Source of the DNA: Corynebacterium sp. p3-SID1241
Lineage (GTDB): Bacteria > Actinomycetota > Actinomycetes > Mycobacteriales > Mycobacteriaceae
NCBI GenBank assembly: GCA_025144025.1
Contig: JALXWS010000001.1
Coordinates: 1 to 64,000, forward strand
Length of the DNA: 64,000 nucleotides
Direction: 5' to 3'
Numbering within the stretch: the first letter of the stretch is position 1; each line of letters begins with the position of its first letter. Shown one piece after another: positions 26,281-36,755 of this stretch. Under the pieces are notes generated by a model. That model saw only the letters and a list, made by a program, of their open reading frames with translations. It was not told where the DNA came from and did no database searches. The translations under genes and the position numbers were made by a program.

Positions 26281-26784
26281 ATGTCTAAAAAGTCCCCGCA
26301 TGCAGCTACCCCAGCGCTCAAGGTCGTAGAGGACGCCGGTGTAAAACACCACGTGCACACCTTTGAGGCGGGCACAGATCACTTCGGAGATCACGCCGCC
26401 GCAGCCTTGGACGTAGAGCCGGAACGCGTGCTCAAAACCCTGGTCATCGATTTAACGGCAGACAAAGGGGCCAAGCGGAAGTTGGCGGTGTGCGTAATCC
26501 CTACCACCCACCACTTGAGCCTTAAGAAGGCCGCGGCCGCCCACGGCGTTTCTAAGGCCGCCATGGCGGATCCGCATGACGCGTCCAAGTCATCCGGATA
26601 TATTCCCGGCGGCATTTCCCCGCTGGGCCAGAAGAACCCGCTGCCCACGGTCATTGAGGAAACCGCCATGCTTTTTGAAACCGTCTTTATCTCCGGCGGG
26701 CGCCGCGGTCTCGATATCGAACTCAATGCGGAGGATCTCGCGGAACTGTGCTCTGCCAGCTTTGCCGATCTACTCGCCGAGTAG
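26281..26784 (+). CDS. ybaK: Cys-tRNA(Pro) deacylase, YbaK type
   Basis: A 167-residue YbaK/EbsC-family protein that removes cysteine mischarged onto tRNA-Pro. The fold signature is present: [17 protein letters not shown] with the conserved lysine, then [14 protein letters not shown] and the C-terminal [23 protein letters not shown] at 26268-26273 lies seven bases before the ATG with no ribosome site, which points to a leaderless message. It converges on and overlaps the SRAP gene by 15 bases. Confidence 0.9.
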   Translation: MSKKSPHAATPALKVVEDAGVKHHVHTFEAGTDHFGDHAAAALDVEPERVLKTLVIDLTADKGAKRKLAVCVIPTTHHLSLKKAAAAHGVSKAAMADPHDASKSSGYIPGGISPLGQKNPLPTVIEETAMLFETVFISGGRRGLDIELNAEDLAELCSASFADLLAE

Positions 26785-27417
26785 CTCCGGATAATCGTTG
26801 GATACGCTGCCCACAGCCTTGTCGGCGGGGTGGGTGTGGAAGCCACGCAGGGGCGTAGGCAAGAGCAGCTCAGCAGCCTCTTCGGGACTCCCCTCCAGCC
26901 AGGTACGCATTTCTTCGGCCGCCAAGAAGCGTGGCAGGCGGTGGTGCAGCCACTCCATTTCTTCCGTAGCTGCAGTGGTGACAATCGTGGCAGACAGGCG
27001 GTCTAGGCCGGTGCCCCACAGGCCTGCCGCCCACAACAGGCCCTCTTCCGCACGGACGAAATAGGGCTGCTTGCCGCCTTCTTCCTGGTGCCATTCGTAG
27101 TAGCCGTTCATGGGGATAAGGCAGCGCTGCCCTTTAAAGGCATGCCGGAAGGAGGGTTTGGTGGCCACCGTTTCCGCCCGGGCGTTAAACAGCGGCGGCC
27201 CCTCAAGGTCCTTCTTCCAGTGCGGCAGCAGTGCCCACCGCGCAGGGTCGATTTGGGCGAGACTTTCACGCACACGCACGATGGCCACCGGCTGTGTGGG
27301 CGCGATATTATAGCGCGGGCCTGGAGTGCCTTGTGGGGCATGGACCTCTGTGACTCCGGGCAGCGCGCCCACTTCATCGAGAAGGGACTCGGTAAAAAGA
27401 ACGAATCTTCCGCACAT
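26770..27417 (-). CDS. SRAP/HMCES-type abasic-site DNA-protein crosslink protein (YedK family)
   Basis: A 215-residue SRAP protein. It begins Met-Cys-Gly-Arg; Cys2, exposed after Met removal, forms the thiazolidine crosslink with abasic sites in single-stranded DNA. The other active-site residues are present: Asn78 (FNARAE), Glu109 (GYYEW) and His158/159 ([10 protein letters not shown]). So the protein should be functional in shielding abasic sites. A -10-like CATAAT lies seven bases before the ATG and overlaps the opposite -10 of aroA. Homologous to Rv3226c in the same place relative to aroA. Confidence 0.92.
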   Translation of the reverse strand: MCGRFVLFTESLLDEVGALPGVTEVHAPQGTPGPRYNIAPTQPVAIVRVRESLAQIDPARWALLPHWKKDLEGPPLFNARAETVATKPSFRHAFKGQRCLIPMNGYYEWHQEEGGKQPYFVRAEEGLLWAAGLWGTGLDRLSATIVTTAATEEMEWLHHRLPRFLAAEEMRTWLEGSPEEAAELLLPTPLRGFHTHPADKAVGSVSNDYPELLGE

Positions 27418-27436
27418 GCCCTCTATTATGGACGAT
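27418..27436. promoter_or_regulatory. Overlapping divergent -10 elements of SRAP and aroA
   Basis: Only 19 bases separate the two likely start codons. On the plus strand TATTAT (27424-27429) is seven bases before the aroA ATG at 27437. On the minus strand CATAAT (27430-27425) is seven bases before the SRAP ATG. The hexamers share five base pairs, so the two promoters should not be occupied together. No ribosome sites fit either start. Confidence 0.55.
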
Positions 27437-28717
27437 ATGTCTCAACCTTGGTCCGCCCCGCAGGCGGCAGGCCCCATTGCGTGGGCCCAGCACGTGCCGG
27501 GCTCGAAGTCTATTACCAACCGCGCCTTCATTCTGGCCGCGTTGGCCGATGGCCCTTCTACCCTGCGCGCGCCGCTCGTCTCGCGCGATTCGCAGCTGAT
27601 GGAAAAGGCGCTGGAGTCTATGGGCGCGCGCTTCGAGCACGATGGCGAGGATATCCACGTCACCCCAGGCCCGCTTAAGGGTGCCACGGTCGATTGCGGC
27701 TTGGCCGGCACGGTCATGCGCTTTATCCCACCGGTAGCTGCCTTGGCGGACGGCGCCGTGCTTGTCGACGGCGACCAGCAGGCCTACGCCCGCCCCATGT
27801 CCACCACTCTGGACGCGCTGCGCCAGCTGGGCGTAGAGGTAGACGGCGATAGTCTGCCTTTTAGCGTGCGCTCGCACGGAGTGCCGGAAGGCGGCGAGGT
27901 CACTATCGACGCCTCTGGCTCCTCGCAGTTCCTCTCCGGACTTTTGCTGGCCGGTGCGCGCTTTGCACAGGGCATTTCCGTCACCCACGAGGGCGGTCCC
28001 CTGCCCTCCATGCCGCACGTGGAGATGACCGTAGGCATGCTGCGGCAATCCGGCGTACGCGTAGATTCCGGCGAGAATACCTGGACCGTGCATCCTGGCC
28101 CGATTGCCGGGCGGGAATGGGCAATCGAACCGGACCTGTCCAATGCCACACCGTTCCTTGCCGCCGCTGCCGTCACCGGCGGTCGTGTGACCGTCAAACG
28201 CTGGCCTGCGAATACCACTCAGCCGGGCGACGCTATTCGCCATATTTTGGTGGATATGGGCGTCATGGTCACCCAAGAGCCGGGCTTTGTCACCGCAAAG
28301 GGCACCAAGGGCGGCGCACTGCAGGGCATCGCGCGCAATATGGGTGATATCGGCGAGCTGACCCCCACCGTCGCAGCGCTTTGTGCCTTGGCAGAAACCC
28401 CCTCTACGCTCACCGGCATTGCGCACCTGCGCGGCCATGAAACGGACCGTCTCAAGGCGTTGGCGGATAATATCAATGCCCTAGGCGGCAAGGTCGCCGA
28501 GCTTGCCGACGGCCTGCACATCGACCCCGCACCTCTCCACGGCGGCGAGTGGCCGTGCTACGCGGACCACCGCATGGCCACCGCGGGAGCCATCATCGGC
28601 CTGAAGGTGCCGGGCATAGAGATAGAGGATATATCTACCACCGCAAAGACGCTGCCTGGCTTCGACCGCATGTGGGAGACCATGTTGGACCCCGAGCAAC
28701 AGGAGAGCAATGGCTAG
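27437..28717 (+). CDS. aroA: 3-phosphoshikimate 1-carboxyvinyltransferase (EPSP synthase)
   Basis: A 426-residue EPSP synthase of the shikimate pathway, joining shikimate-3-phosphate and phosphoenolpyruvate. It has [11 protein letters not shown] near the N-terminus, the LAGTVMRF substrate loop, the [18 protein letters not shown] region and the C-terminal [17 protein letters not shown] 27428 is nine bases upstream in frame; I prefer 27437 because TATTAT sits at leaderless distance from it. The 3' end overlaps rsgA by eight bases. Same order as Rv3227-Rv3228. Confidence 0.94.
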   Translation: MSQPWSAPQAAGPIAWAQHVPGSKSITNRAFILAALADGPSTLRAPLVSRDSQLMEKALESMGARFEHDGEDIHVTPGPLKGATVDCGLAGTVMRFIPPVAALADGAVLVDGDQQAYARPMSTTLDALRQLGVEVDGDSLPFSVRSHGVPEGGEVTIDASGSSQFLSGLLLAGARFAQGISVTHEGGPLPSMPHVEMTVGMLRQSGVRVDSGENTWTVHPGPIAGREWAIEPDLSNATPFLAAAAVTGGRVTVKRWPANTTQPGDAIRHILVDMGVMVTQEPGFVTAKGTKGGALQGIARNMGDIGELTPTVAALCALAETPSTLTGIAHLRGHETDRLKALADNINALGGKVAELADGLHIDPAPLHGGEWPCYADHRMATAGAIIGLKVPGIEIEDISTTAKTLPGFDRMWETMLDPEQQESNG

Positions 28718-29735
28718 GCGTTTTGGTTCCTTTGATGAATCCGATGTGCGCGTGCGCCCCGGCAAGGGGTCGCGGCCGCGCACTAAAGAACGCCCCAAGC
28801 ACAAGAATGCCAAGTTTGGCATGGTCGTTACCAAGGACCGCGGGCGCTGGGGCGTCGCGCTAGACGATGGCCCGCGGGTCACCGCAATGCGCGCCCGCCA
28901 GCTAGGCCGCACCGCCATCGAGGTTGGCGACCGCGTCGGCGTCGTAGGCGATACCTCCGGTAAGAAAGACACCCTAGCGCGCATAGTGAAACTCGAAGAG
29001 CGCACCTCCGTCCTCCGGCGCACGGCCGATGACACCGACCCTTATGAGCGCATCGTGGTGGCGAATGCGGACCAGATGCTCATCGTCACCGCCGTGGCCG
29101 ATCCTCCACCGCGCTCCGGGTTTGTCGAGCGCGCCCTCATTGCTGCGTTTGTGGGCAATATCCACCCCATCCTGTGCCTGACCAAAACCGATCTCACGGA
29201 TCCTGCCCCCTTCGCGGCAGAGTTCGCCGATCTTGATGTCACGGTGGTGGAAGCCGGCGTCGAAGACGGACTTGAGGCGGTGCGCCACCACATCGACGGC
29301 CACGTCACCGCGCTCATCGGACATTCCGGCGTGGGTAAATCCACCCTAGTCAACCGACTGGTATCGGATGCGGGTAGGGAGACGGGGGAAGTATCGGGCG
29401 TCGGCAAGGGCAGGCATACCTCCACCCAATCGGTGGCGCTCCCTCTCCCCGCCGAGGATGCATTCACCGGCGGCTGGATTATCGACACCCCTGGCATTCG
29501 TTCCTTTGGCCTCGCACATGTGGATGCCGATGATGTGCTAGGCGTCTTTGAAGATCTTGCAGCCGCCACCGAAGATTGCCCTCGCGGTTGTACGCATATG
29601 GGCCCGCCTGCGGACCCAGAATGCGGCCTCGATGACCCTGCGCTTATTTCTCCTGATACCGCCAGTGCGCGGCGGCGCGACGCGGTGCGCGGCCTACTCG
29701 AGGTCCTGCGCACCAACGTGGAATGGGAAAATTAA
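28710..29735 (+). CDS. rsgA: Ribosome small subunit-dependent GTPase A (RsgA/YjeQ)
   Basis: A 341-residue circularly permuted GTPase that helps 30S subunit maturation. Motif order is G4 (LTKTD), then G1 (GHSGVGKST), then the switch TSTQSVALP and G3 (IDTPGIRS), which is diagnostic for RsgA. An N-terminal OB-like domain ([16 protein letters not shown]) precedes it. The C-terminal zinc element is present ([10 protein letters not shown] ... ECGLDDP). It is translationally coupled to aroA and ends in a shared stop region with the small secreted-protein gene. Confidence 0.93.
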   Translation: MARRFGSFDESDVRVRPGKGSRPRTKERPKHKNAKFGMVVTKDRGRWGVALDDGPRVTAMRARQLGRTAIEVGDRVGVVGDTSGKKDTLARIVKLEERTSVLRRTADDTDPYERIVVANADQMLIVTAVADPPPRSGFVERALIAAFVGNIHPILCLTKTDLTDPAPFAAEFADLDVTVVEAGVEDGLEAVRHHIDGHVTALIGHSGVGKSTLVNRLVSDAGRETGEVSGVGKGRHTSTQSVALPLPAEDAFTGGWIIDTPGIRSFGLAHVDADDVLGVFEDLAAATEDCPRGCTHMGPPADPECGLDDPALISPDTASARRRDAVRGLLEVLRTNVEWEN

Positions 29736-29980
29736 AGGTGGAAGCCCGTATCGGCCATAACACCCAAAATGCCATCCACGATGCCAAAGAATACATCGAG
29801 AATCTGGCCCCAAGTGCCCTGAGACGAGGTCTCTAGCAGCGCCAGCCACGGGGTGGTGGGCACGGCGTCGGCAGCAGCATCTGCAGCCGGGATGGTATCT
29901 GCCAGCGCGGCTGGTGCGGCAATGAGGGCTGCGCCTGCGGTAACGGTGGCTGCAGCGAGGTTCTTGAAGCGCTGAGTCAT
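29732..29980 (-). CDS. Small secreted protein of unknown function
   Basis: An 82-residue protein with a clear signal peptide (positive start, hydrophobic core, cleavage near ALA at residues 25-27). The mature part of about 55 residues is an Ala/Asp/Pro stretch followed by one amphipathic helix (QILDVFFGIVDGILGVMADTGF). The size and helical pattern recall short corynebacterial cell-wall channel peptides of the PorA/PorH class, but those lack signal peptides, so this is not an assignment. Its stop overlaps that of rsgA. Confidence 0.6.
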   Translation of the reverse strand: MTQRFKNLAAATVTAGAALIAAPAALADTIPAADAAADAVPTTPWLALLETSSQGTWGQILDVFFGIVDGILGVMADTGFHL

Positions 29981-29997
29981 GTTTTCTCCTTGAGGTT

Positions 29998-30513
29998 TTA
30001 GAACAATTCTACGAGGAAAGGCAGCTCGGTGGGGTGATAAAAGGCCATGAACTTATCCAGTGCATCGCCTACAGCCAGTTCCGCATCCTCATCGCCCAAG
30101 TCTGCGGTATCGATGGCCTCGATGGCTTTCGCGGTGGTTTCTTCAGATTCCGCGATGTCTACGTGGATAGCCGCCAAATCTTCCTTGCTGAACTGCGCCG
30201 GCTGGAGTTCTACTACTGGCTCACCCATATCCGGGCGCGGGGTGAGGACGGAGTCCTCGAGGTCCACGGAGATAACCACGCGGCGGTGGGGGAATTTCTC
30301 TTCATCGCCAATGGCCAAAAGACGCATGGAGGCCATCGAGGCTTCTAGAAACGCCGAGTAGGCGATCTCTTCTTCATCGCCCTCGGTATAAAAGTCCCGC
30401 AGCGCTGGGGTCACCATGAAACCCCACCCAGAGCGCGCAGAAAGGGAGCCGGTTTCTTCCAGCTCCGCCAGCATGGCATACGTAGCAGGGATGTAAACGC
30501 GGGCTTTAGCCAC
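29998..30513 (-). CDS. DUF6912 family protein
   Basis: A 171-residue acidic cytoplasmic protein. It starts KARVYIPATYAMLAELEETG and has the VTPALRDFYTEGDEEEIAYSAF block, a pattern conserved in actinobacteria (DUF6912) and paired with a HAD-like gene. Function unknown. It overlaps the HAD gene start-to-stop by one base, so the two are co-transcribed. No signal peptide or membrane segment is visible. Confidence 0.7.
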   Translation of the reverse strand: MAKARVYIPATYAMLAELEETGSLSARSGWGFMVTPALRDFYTEGDEEEIAYSAFLEASMASMRLLAIGDEEKFPHRRVVISVDLEDSVLTPRPDMGEPVVELQPAQFSKEDLAAIHVDIAESEETTAKAIEAIDTADLGDEDAELAVGDALDKFMAFYHPTELPFLVELF

Positions 30514-30923
30514 TAAAACTCACCTTCAATATCGAAGACTGCCTGAATTTCAACGGACACGCGGTCGAAGCTCGTGTACAAGAAGCCGACCATGCCTGCC
30601 TCTACGGCCGCGCGAACGTTGAGAATGGAATCATCAACCATGACACAATCATTGAGCGGCAACTCAAGGGCATCCGCTGCCGCTTGGAAGGCTGCGACCT
30701 CTGGCTTTTCCGCTCCGGCTTCCCCGGAGAGCACCACAGCATCCACATTGCCGCGGTATTCCCATTCGCGGATGTGCTCAGCACCAGGGCCGCCCGGGTC
30801 ATTGGACAAAATGGCGGTTGCCGCACCATTGGCCTTTGCAGCGGCCAGCAGTGCCTTCCAGCGGCGGTTGTCTTCTTCGGTGCCATCAAGGACGCCGACA
30901 TAGTCAACGATTAGACCACGCAT
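30513..30923 (-). CDS. HAD-superfamily hydrolase-like protein (short)
   Basis: A 136-residue protein with HAD core motifs: nucleophile Asp7 in LIVDYVGVL, motif II AILSNDPGG, a lysine region (EAGAEKPEVAAF) and motif IV MVDDSILN. It lacks a sizeable cap domain. The second acidic residue of the DxD motif is Val9, so ordinary phosphatase chemistry is doubtful; many DxxGVL-type HADs share this. AAGGA precedes the ATG. First gene of a pair with the DUF6912 gene. Confidence 0.8.
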   Translation of the reverse strand: MRGLIVDYVGVLDGTEEDNRRWKALLAAAKANGAATAILSNDPGGPGAEHIREWEYRGNVDAVVLSGEAGAEKPEVAAFQAAADALELPLNDCVMVDDSILNVRAAVEAGMVGFLYTSFDRVSVEIQAVFDIEGEF

Positions 30924-31100
30924 GTTCTTAAATCCTTTGTTAAACGAATTCTCTTTAACCCCCGAGAGTATAGCGAACCAGGCGTCTATTCGCGCCCACC
31001 GCTTTCAGGAAACCCTCAGAAATGGCGGCCACACGGCAGACATGAGACAATTATCACGCGTCCGTCTCCTGCCCTAAGCAAGGAGCACTACTTCCCCACC

Positions 31101-31484
31101 ATGTACGAGCCCATTCCTGGTTACTCGCACCTCAAACTCTTCATTGCACCACACCGCGTGCGCTATGGCCGCTTGCCGACGTCCGCGGAAGTCGCCGCCC
31201 AGCACCGCATCCAAGCCTGGGTAGTCTTCGTGCTGGAGGTAGCAGCCGGCTATCGCCCGTTGGCGCACCTCAATTCCCCGCGCTATTCAGATGCTATCCG
31301 CCTGCACATTGGCTCGTGGCTACGCCGCCGCGAGAGCCCATGTGCTACTGAGCGTTTACAGTTGACCAGCCTGCATGCGCGCCCGAACGGCGAATATTTT
31401 GGTTCCGCTTACCTTGGCCGGCAGCAACATGCCTTTACCGGCGCCGCCGACCGCACAGGCTTAACATCATTCCGCCTGCTCTAG
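31101..31484 (+). CDS. Rv3235-family protein (DUF6459)
   Basis: A 127-residue basic protein. The core RIQAWVVFVLEVAAGYRPLAHL and the downstream SLHARPNGEYFGSAYLGRQQHAF match the actinobacterial Rv3235/DUF6459 family near secA1. Such proteins have a short alpha/beta fold and no known activity. An AAGGAG lies 12 bases upstream of the ATG, somewhat far. The gene is isolated, with minus-strand genes on both sides. Confidence 0.72.
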   Translation: MYEPIPGYSHLKLFIAPHRVRYGRLPTSAEVAAQHRIQAWVVFVLEVAAGYRPLAHLNSPRYSDAIRLHIGSWLRRRESPCATERLQLTSLHARPNGEYFGSAYLGRQQHAFTGAADRTGLTSFRLL

Positions 31485-31510
31485 CGCAAGGAACCATAAT
31501 TTAGCGGTAC

Positions 31511-32323
31511 TTAGGAAAAGAATTGACCGAGCTGAGAGAGGATCTCGGACCAGTTCAAGGCGGACCACCCAAAGCTGGCCGCGCTGACCAAAGCCGCGAT
31601 GCCAGTGGTCAGCAGACCGCCTTCAAGGGCGGATAGCCCAGAATTCTCCGCTGAGGTTCCGCCTGCGCGTGTGGCGTCCGCACCGCCGTGAGGGATAACC
31701 GATTGCTCAAAGGGTGCATTAACCTGCTTGGTAATGGTAAGGATATCGCGCAGCGCCGCCGCATAGTCTGGGAACGCATCTGGAAAAGTAGCCCCCGTCT
31801 CACCAGTCGTAGGTAGCTCGGCGCGCGTAGAAGCCTTGCCGGCGGAAACCTGCGGCAGATCCTTGGTGAACTCGCCCAGCTCGGCGCGGATTACCGCCTG
31901 CACATAGTTCGCCCCCAGCATGTCGAGGTAGTCCAAGACAGCTGCCTCGGTGAACTGCTTGCCACCTTGGGATTGGGTTCGCTTTTCTGGTTCCCATGGG
32001 AACTCAAGCGGTGTGGAATAGATATTCCCATCGGTACGCGCGGTATTGAGCCGCGCCTTGCCAAAGTAATAATCAAAGGCGGCCTCCGCCTTTTCCGGCG
32101 AGAGGATTCCATCATCTACCAGTGCATTCTTACGCTGAGTAGCAATAGCCAAAATGGCGGCGGCAGCATTGTCCTGTTCTAGCTTTTCGCCCGAGTCCAA
32201 GTTAATGCGGCACGAGGAATCAGAGTCACGCTGCATTTCATAGGCAATGGCCGGCGTAGCGCCACCGAGCAAGGTGGCAGACAAAAGCGTCGTAATACCG
32301 AGACGCAAAGAGCGGCGGCGCAT
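31511..32323 (-). CDS. Secreted protein with C-terminal membrane anchor, unknown function
   Basis: A 270-residue protein with an N-terminal signal peptide (cleavage near AIAYE, residue 27), two early positions of interest (single Cys38, in SSCRINL) and a helical mature domain. A Gly/Ala-rich hydrophobic segment at about 236-255 near the C-terminus could anchor it in the membrane or mycomembrane. I do not recognise a family. It is separated from secA by a terminator, so it is an independent unit. Confidence 0.6.
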   Translation of the reverse strand: MRRRSLRLGITTLLSATLLGGATPAIAYEMQRDSDSSCRINLDSGEKLEQDNAAAAILAIATQRKNALVDDGILSPEKAEAAFDYYFGKARLNTARTDGNIYSTPLEFPWEPEKRTQSQGGKQFTEAAVLDYLDMLGANYVQAVIRAELGEFTKDLPQVSAGKASTRAELPTTGETGATFPDAFPDYAAALRDILTITKQVNAPFEQSVIPHGGADATRAGGTSAENSGLSALEGGLLTTGIAALVSAASFGWSALNWSEILSQLGQFFS

Positions 32324-32392
32324 TGTCAGTGGAGCTCCTCACAGGAAATGGGCAGAATGGGCAAGTTTCTTATATTCTACTCATTTTTCCTG

Positions 32393-32441
32393 AAAAGAAA
32401 CCCGCCCCGCTCCCGCAAGCTAAAGCGGGTACGGGGCGGGT
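32393..32441 (-). terminator. Intrinsic terminator of secA
   Basis: CCCGCCCCG (32401-32409) pairs with CGGGGCGGG (32432-32440). Read on the minus strand the stem is followed by TTTCTTTT. Confidence 0.85.
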
Positions 32442-32462
32442 ATCAACTAAGCAGGCGAACGC

Positions 32463-35048
32463 TTAGGCCTCCACGGTGCCTTCACCGTTGCCGGTCGCAG
32501 TAGCAGCAGATTCGCTGGCCTTCTCTTCTTCCTGCTGCTTGAACTGCTTGCGCAGCATAAACAGCTGGCGGACGGTCTCTTCCTTCACGCCATCATTCAT
32601 GGCATTGAACATTTCGCCGCCCTCCTTCTGATACTCCACCAGCGGATCGCGCTGGGCCATTGCGCGCAGACCAATGCCCTCCTTGAGGTAGTCCATCTCA
32701 TAAAGGTGCTCGCGCCACTTCTGGTCAATAATCGGCAGAATAACCATGCGCTCGGTGTTGCGCATCTGTTGCTCGCCACCAATTGCGGTAACGGACTCTT
32801 CCAACTTGTCGTATTCGTTATTGGCATCCTGAACTAGGGCGTCGCGAAGTTGCTCGGCCGAAAGCTCACCCGGGGAACCATACTCGGAGCCTTCCACCAG
32901 TTCCTCGTGGGAAATGGTTGGACCATACAGGGACTCCAATGCGTTCCACAGCTCGTCCAGATCCCAATCCTCCACGTAGCCGGTGGCGGTAGCGCCGGCT
33001 ACATACGCAGAAACGGTGTCATCAATCATGCCGCGGATATTGTCTTGAATATCGCCGGCATCGAGGATGTCGTGGCGGGTAGCATAAACCACCTTGCGCT
33101 GCTCATTGAGCACCTCGTCATACTTGAGGACGTTCTTGCGCATTTCAAAGTTTTGGTTCTCCACCTGTGCCTGAGCACCCTTGATGGAGTTGGACACCAT
33201 CTTGGCTTCGATGGGGACATCGTCTGGGACATTGAGGCGGTTCATCATGTTTTCCATGGATTGTCCAACGAAGCGGACCATCAACTCATCACGCATGGAT
33301 AGGTAGAAGCGGGTTTCACCCGGATCGCCCTGGCGGCCGGTACGGCCACGCAGCTGATTATCAATACGGCGAGACTCGTGACGCTCGGTACCCAGCACGT
33401 ATAGGCCACCGGCCTCGCGCACCTGGTCGCCCAGCTTCTTGGATCGCTCCCTTTCCGCATCGATTTCAGCTTCCCAGGCCTCTTGGTACTTCTCTTCATC
33501 CTCAAACGGATCTAGGCCGCGCTCGCGTAGCTTTTCATCGAGGATGACCTCAGGGTTACCACCGAGCACGATATCGGTACCACGGCCAGCCATATTGGTA
33601 GCCACGGTCACGGTGCCAGGGCGGCCGGCACGAGCGATGATCTGCCCCTCTTCCTCATGGTGCTTTGCGTTGAGCACATTGTGCTTGATGCCACGCTTGG
33701 ACAGCAGCTGAGACAGGTACTCGGAGCGTTCCACGGAGGTGGTACCAACCAACACCGGTTGTTTGGATTCGACGTGCTCTGCAATATCGTCTACCACCGC
33801 GGCAAACTTGGCTTCCTGCGTCTTATAGATGCGGTCAGAGTGATCCGCGCGCTGGTTCGGCCTATTGGTAGGAATCGACACCACATCCAAGTCATAGATG
33901 GAGTGCAGCTCAGCGGCCTCGGTCTCCGCGGTACCGGTCATTCCGGAGATCTTTTCATATAGGCGGAAGTAGTTCTGCAGGGTAACGGTAGCCAGCGTCT
34001 GGTTCTCGTTTTTAATCTCCACCTGCTCCTTGGCCTCAATGGCCTGGTGCATGCCCTCGTTGTAGCGGCGGCCGGCCAGCACGCGGCCGGTAAAGCCGTC
34101 CACAATCATGACTTCCCCGTTGCGGACAATATAGTCCTTATCCCGGGTGAAAAGTTCCTTGGCCTTGAGGGCGTTGTTCAGGTAGGACACCAACTGAGAA
34201 TGTTCAGGGGCGTAGAGGTTATCGATGCCAAGCTGATCCTCAACGAATTCCACGCCCTCTTCCAGCACACCGATGGTCCGCTTCTTGTGATCCACTTCGT
34301 AGTGGATACCTTCACGCATGCGCGGTGCCAATTGAGCGAAGACACCGTAGAACTGGGAGGAACCATCTACCGGGCCGGAGATAATGAGCGGGGTACGGGC
34401 TTCATCGATAAGAATCGAGTCGACCTCGTCCACGATGCAGTAGTTGTGTCCGCGCTGAACCACATCATTAAGGGAACGGACCATGTTATCGCGCAGGTAG
34501 TCAAAGCCCAGCTCGTTATTGGTGCCGTAAGTAATGTCGCAATCGTAGGCAGCTTTGCGCTCTGGTGGGCGCATCTCGGATAGGATAACGCCCACGGACA
34601 GGCCGAGCCAGCGGTGGACACGGCCCATCATTTCGGCATCGCGCTTGGCCAGGTAGTCGTTAACGGTCACGATGTGCACGCCCTTGCCGTCAAGAGCGTT
34701 GAGGTAGGCCGGCAGCAGCGAAGTCAACGTCTTGCCCTCACCAGTGCGCATCTCGGCAACGTTGCCGAAGTGCAAGGCCGCACCGCCCATGATCTGCACG
34801 CGGTAGTGCTTCTGATCGAGGACGCGCCAGGCAGCCTCGCGAACGGTAGCAAAAGCCTCGAGCAAGATGTCATTCATCTCTTCGCCGTCTTTCAGGCGGG
34901 TCTTAAACTCGTCGGTCTTTGCCTTAAGTTCGTCGTCCGAAAGCTCCGCGTACTTATCCTCAAGGGCAATTACATCGTCTGCCATTTTGCCCAGGCGCTT
35001 GACCGTACGGCCCTCGCCCGCGCGCAGCAGCTTGGAAAGTCCAAACAC
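32463..35048 (-). CDS. secA: Preprotein translocase ATPase SecA
   Basis: An 861-residue SecA1-type motor that drives unfolded proteins through SecYEG. Walker A ([15 protein letters not shown]), the DEVD box ([20 protein letters not shown]), the helicase-like GRAGRPG and [10 protein letters not shown] blocks and the wing/scaffold domains are intact. The C-terminus is an acidic tail without the cysteine zinc motif seen in E. coli SecA, which is usual for actinobacteria. The hpf gene lies upstream in the same direction, separated by a terminator. Confidence 0.95.
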   Translation of the reverse strand: MFGLSKLLRAGEGRTVKRLGKMADDVIALEDKYAELSDDELKAKTDEFKTRLKDGEEMNDILLEAFATVREAAWRVLDQKHYRVQIMGGAALHFGNVAEMRTGEGKTLTSLLPAYLNALDGKGVHIVTVNDYLAKRDAEMMGRVHRWLGLSVGVILSEMRPPERKAAYDCDITYGTNNELGFDYLRDNMVRSLNDVVQRGHNYCIVDEVDSILIDEARTPLIISGPVDGSSQFYGVFAQLAPRMREGIHYEVDHKKRTIGVLEEGVEFVEDQLGIDNLYAPEHSQLVSYLNNALKAKELFTRDKDYIVRNGEVMIVDGFTGRVLAGRRYNEGMHQAIEAKEQVEIKNENQTLATVTLQNYFRLYEKISGMTGTAETEAAELHSIYDLDVVSIPTNRPNQRADHSDRIYKTQEAKFAAVVDDIAEHVESKQPVLVGTTSVERSEYLSQLLSKRGIKHNVLNAKHHEEEGQIIARAGRPGTVTVATNMAGRGTDIVLGGNPEVILDEKLRERGLDPFEDEEKYQEAWEAEIDAERERSKKLGDQVREAGGLYVLGTERHESRRIDNQLRGRTGRQGDPGETRFYLSMRDELMVRFVGQSMENMMNRLNVPDDVPIEAKMVSNSIKGAQAQVENQNFEMRKNVLKYDEVLNEQRKVVYATRHDILDAGDIQDNIRGMIDDTVSAYVAGATATGYVEDWDLDELWNALESLYGPTISHEELVEGSEYGSPGELSAEQLRDALVQDANNEYDKLEESVTAIGGEQQMRNTERMVILPIIDQKWREHLYEMDYLKEGIGLRAMAQRDPLVEYQKEGGEMFNAMNDGVKEETVRQLFMLRKQFKQQEEEKASESAATATGNGEGTVEA

Positions 35049-35245
35049 GGTTAGTTAGTCCTTCTAGTCGCGACAATAAAGTTAACTCGTCGCTATTGTA
35101 CTCACTAGCTTTCACAAAGCACTTCCCGCCTAGCGCAAAATGCATTAGCAATGCTGCCACTGGCTCTAGCCAACCGGCTTCACCGCGGCCGCTAGCGCTG
35201 CTTGCCGACGCCTCGGCCGACAATCCCCTTATTTCCCTACTGCTA

Positions 35246-35278
35246 TAAAACGACCCCGCCACACGGTCGCAGCGGGGT
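35246..35278 (-). terminator. Intrinsic terminator of hpf
   Basis: ACCCCGC (35253-35259) pairs with GCGGGGT (35272-35278); on the minus strand a TTTT tract follows shortly after. Confidence 0.7.
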
Positions 35279-35301
35279 TCCTGAAGTTTAAGACGGGTTC
35301 T

Positions 35302-35946
35302 TTAAGCTTCAGCTTCCTCCGAGAGGGAGATAATGCCGTAGTCGAAGGCGTGGCGACGGTAGACAACGGAAGGCTTATTATTTTCCTCGTTGACAAAGAG
35401 GAAGAAATCGTGGCCCACTAGCTCCATCTCGCTCAAGGCATCATCCACGCTCATTGGGGTAGCTGGGTGCTCCTTGGAACGTACAATTTGGCCCGGGCGA
35501 ACATCCTCAACGGTCTCAGCATAGGGGTCAACGTAGCGCTCCTCCTTAGCGCGCTGCGCTTCAGCCTGTGCCACCATTTCGGCGGCAATTTCGCCGGTGC
35601 CCTTCTGAGCGCGGTGACCGCTCTTGACGTTCTCGCGGCGCACCTTCACCTTGCGCAAAGAACGCTCCATCTTGCCCACGGCAGTTTCAAGTGCAGCGTA
35701 GAAGGAATCTTCCTTGGCTTCTGCGCGGGCAATATGGCCCTTGCCCGTAGCGGTGATCTGGATGCGCTCCGCCTCGGAGTCACGGCGCGGATTCGGCTCG
35801 TGCTGCAGCTCCACGTGGAAGAAGGTCAGGGTGGGGTCAAGGCGTTCAATCTTGGCCAGCTTGTCATTGACTCGCTCTTGGAAATGTTCCGGAACCTCGA
35901 CGTTGCGGCCCGTAATCGTTACCTGAGCTTTGGTTGGCTGGGACAT
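35302..35946 (-). CDS. hpf: Ribosome hibernation promoting factor (long HPF/RaiA)
   Basis: A 214-residue long-form HPF. Residues 1-105 form the S30AE domain that sits in the 30S decoding channel (VTITGRNVEVPEHFQERV, AEAKEDSFYAALETAVGKMERSLRK). After a charged linker, the C-terminal domain (about 155-205; HDFFLFVNEENNKPSVVYRRHAFDYG) mediates dimerisation of 70S particles to 100S. It silences ribosomes in stationary phase. Located between comF and secA, as in mycobacteria (Rv3241c). Confidence 0.93.
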   Translation of the reverse strand: MSQPTKAQVTITGRNVEVPEHFQERVNDKLAKIERLDPTLTFFHVELQHEPNPRRDSEAERIQITATGKGHIARAEAKEDSFYAALETAVGKMERSLRKVKVRRENVKSGHRAQKGTGEIAAEMVAQAEAQRAKEERYVDPYAETVEDVRPGQIVRSKEHPATPMSVDDALSEMELVGHDFFLFVNEENNKPSVVYRRHAFDYGIISLSEEAEA

Positions 35947-36090
35947 TGAGATGCCTCCCTTGAATAGTGGGGACTAGAATCAATCACAGCAACTATCTCT
36001 CTGTGACACTCCTCATGATAGCACTGGTTATGACCTGGCAGGTAAAGACTTCTGGCATTCCCCTACCTCGAGGGTAGCTACCGCCTTTAT

Positions 36091-36717
36091 CTAGGCATCC
36101 GCAAAGACCAATGCCCCGCACACTTCTACCCCCGCAGCTTGCAGGGCAGAAATGCTCGCGGCCAAGGTGGCGCCGGTGGTAATGACGTCGTCGGCAAGCA
36201 GGGCAGGCGCCTGGCCCACAAACCTGCCCACGCGGACGCGCCCTTGCAGGTTTGCCCACCTATCCTGCGCATTAAGCTCGGATTGGTCGGCGGTATACTG
36301 CCCCATAGTGAGGACCTCACCGACGCGCACGCGCTGCCGCCGCGCCGCAGCATGACAGGCCATGGCAACCGGATCGCCACCGCGCGCCCGTGCTGAACGC
36401 GGCCGAGTCGGCGCAGGAACGAGGGTGAATTCGCGTGGGATATCGCCCCGTGCGCTTAAGTGTGCCAAACCGGCCGCAAAGACCGCTCCCACAAACTCAC
36501 GGACCGGCCGATTGCCGCTCTCTTTCATACCGATGATGATGCGGCGCCGAATATCGGAATACGGGCCAAGGGCATAGACGGGCGCTCCCAGCAGGCGAGG
36601 GCGGGCCACCAGGTAGGGAGGTTGGCGCAAGTGCTCACGGCACTGTAGGCATAAAATTTCGCCCGGCGCGCCGCATCCGGCGCACGCGCGCGGAAAAATA
36701 AGCTCCCCCAAGCTCAC
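36091..36717 (-). CDS. comF: ComF-family phosphoribosyltransferase
   Basis: A 208-residue ComF-type protein. It has an N-terminal zinc ribbon (CAGCGAPGEILCLQC) and a C-terminal phosphoribosyltransferase fold with the PRPP-binding loop ALLADDVITTGATL. ComF homologues are linked to DNA uptake in transformable bacteria, but in actinobacteria the role is not established. It ends upstream of hpf, and lpqB lies just upstream, as in Rv3242c-Rv3244c. Confidence 0.88.
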   Translation of the reverse strand: MSLGELIFPRACAGCGAPGEILCLQCREHLRQPPYLVARPRLLGAPVYALGPYSDIRRRIIIGMKESGNRPVREFVGAVFAAGLAHLSARGDIPREFTLVPAPTRPRSARARGGDPVAMACHAAARRQRVRVGEVLTMGQYTADQSELNAQDRWANLQGRVRVGRFVGQAPALLADDVITTGATLAASISALQAAGVEVCGALVFADA

Positions 36718-36755
36718 TGTCGCCTCCCCTTAAGCCGCGCAGTTTCTTCCAGCGG

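Noticed and set aside
27374..28438. 354-codon open frame opposite aroA
   Set aside because: The plus-strand frame is a complete EPSP synthase; the minus frame has no family resemblance.
29732..29980. Assignment of the 82-residue secreted protein as a PorA/PorH channel
   Set aside because: Those channels lack signal peptides and are usually encoded as a pair; the resemblance is only size and one amphipathic helix.
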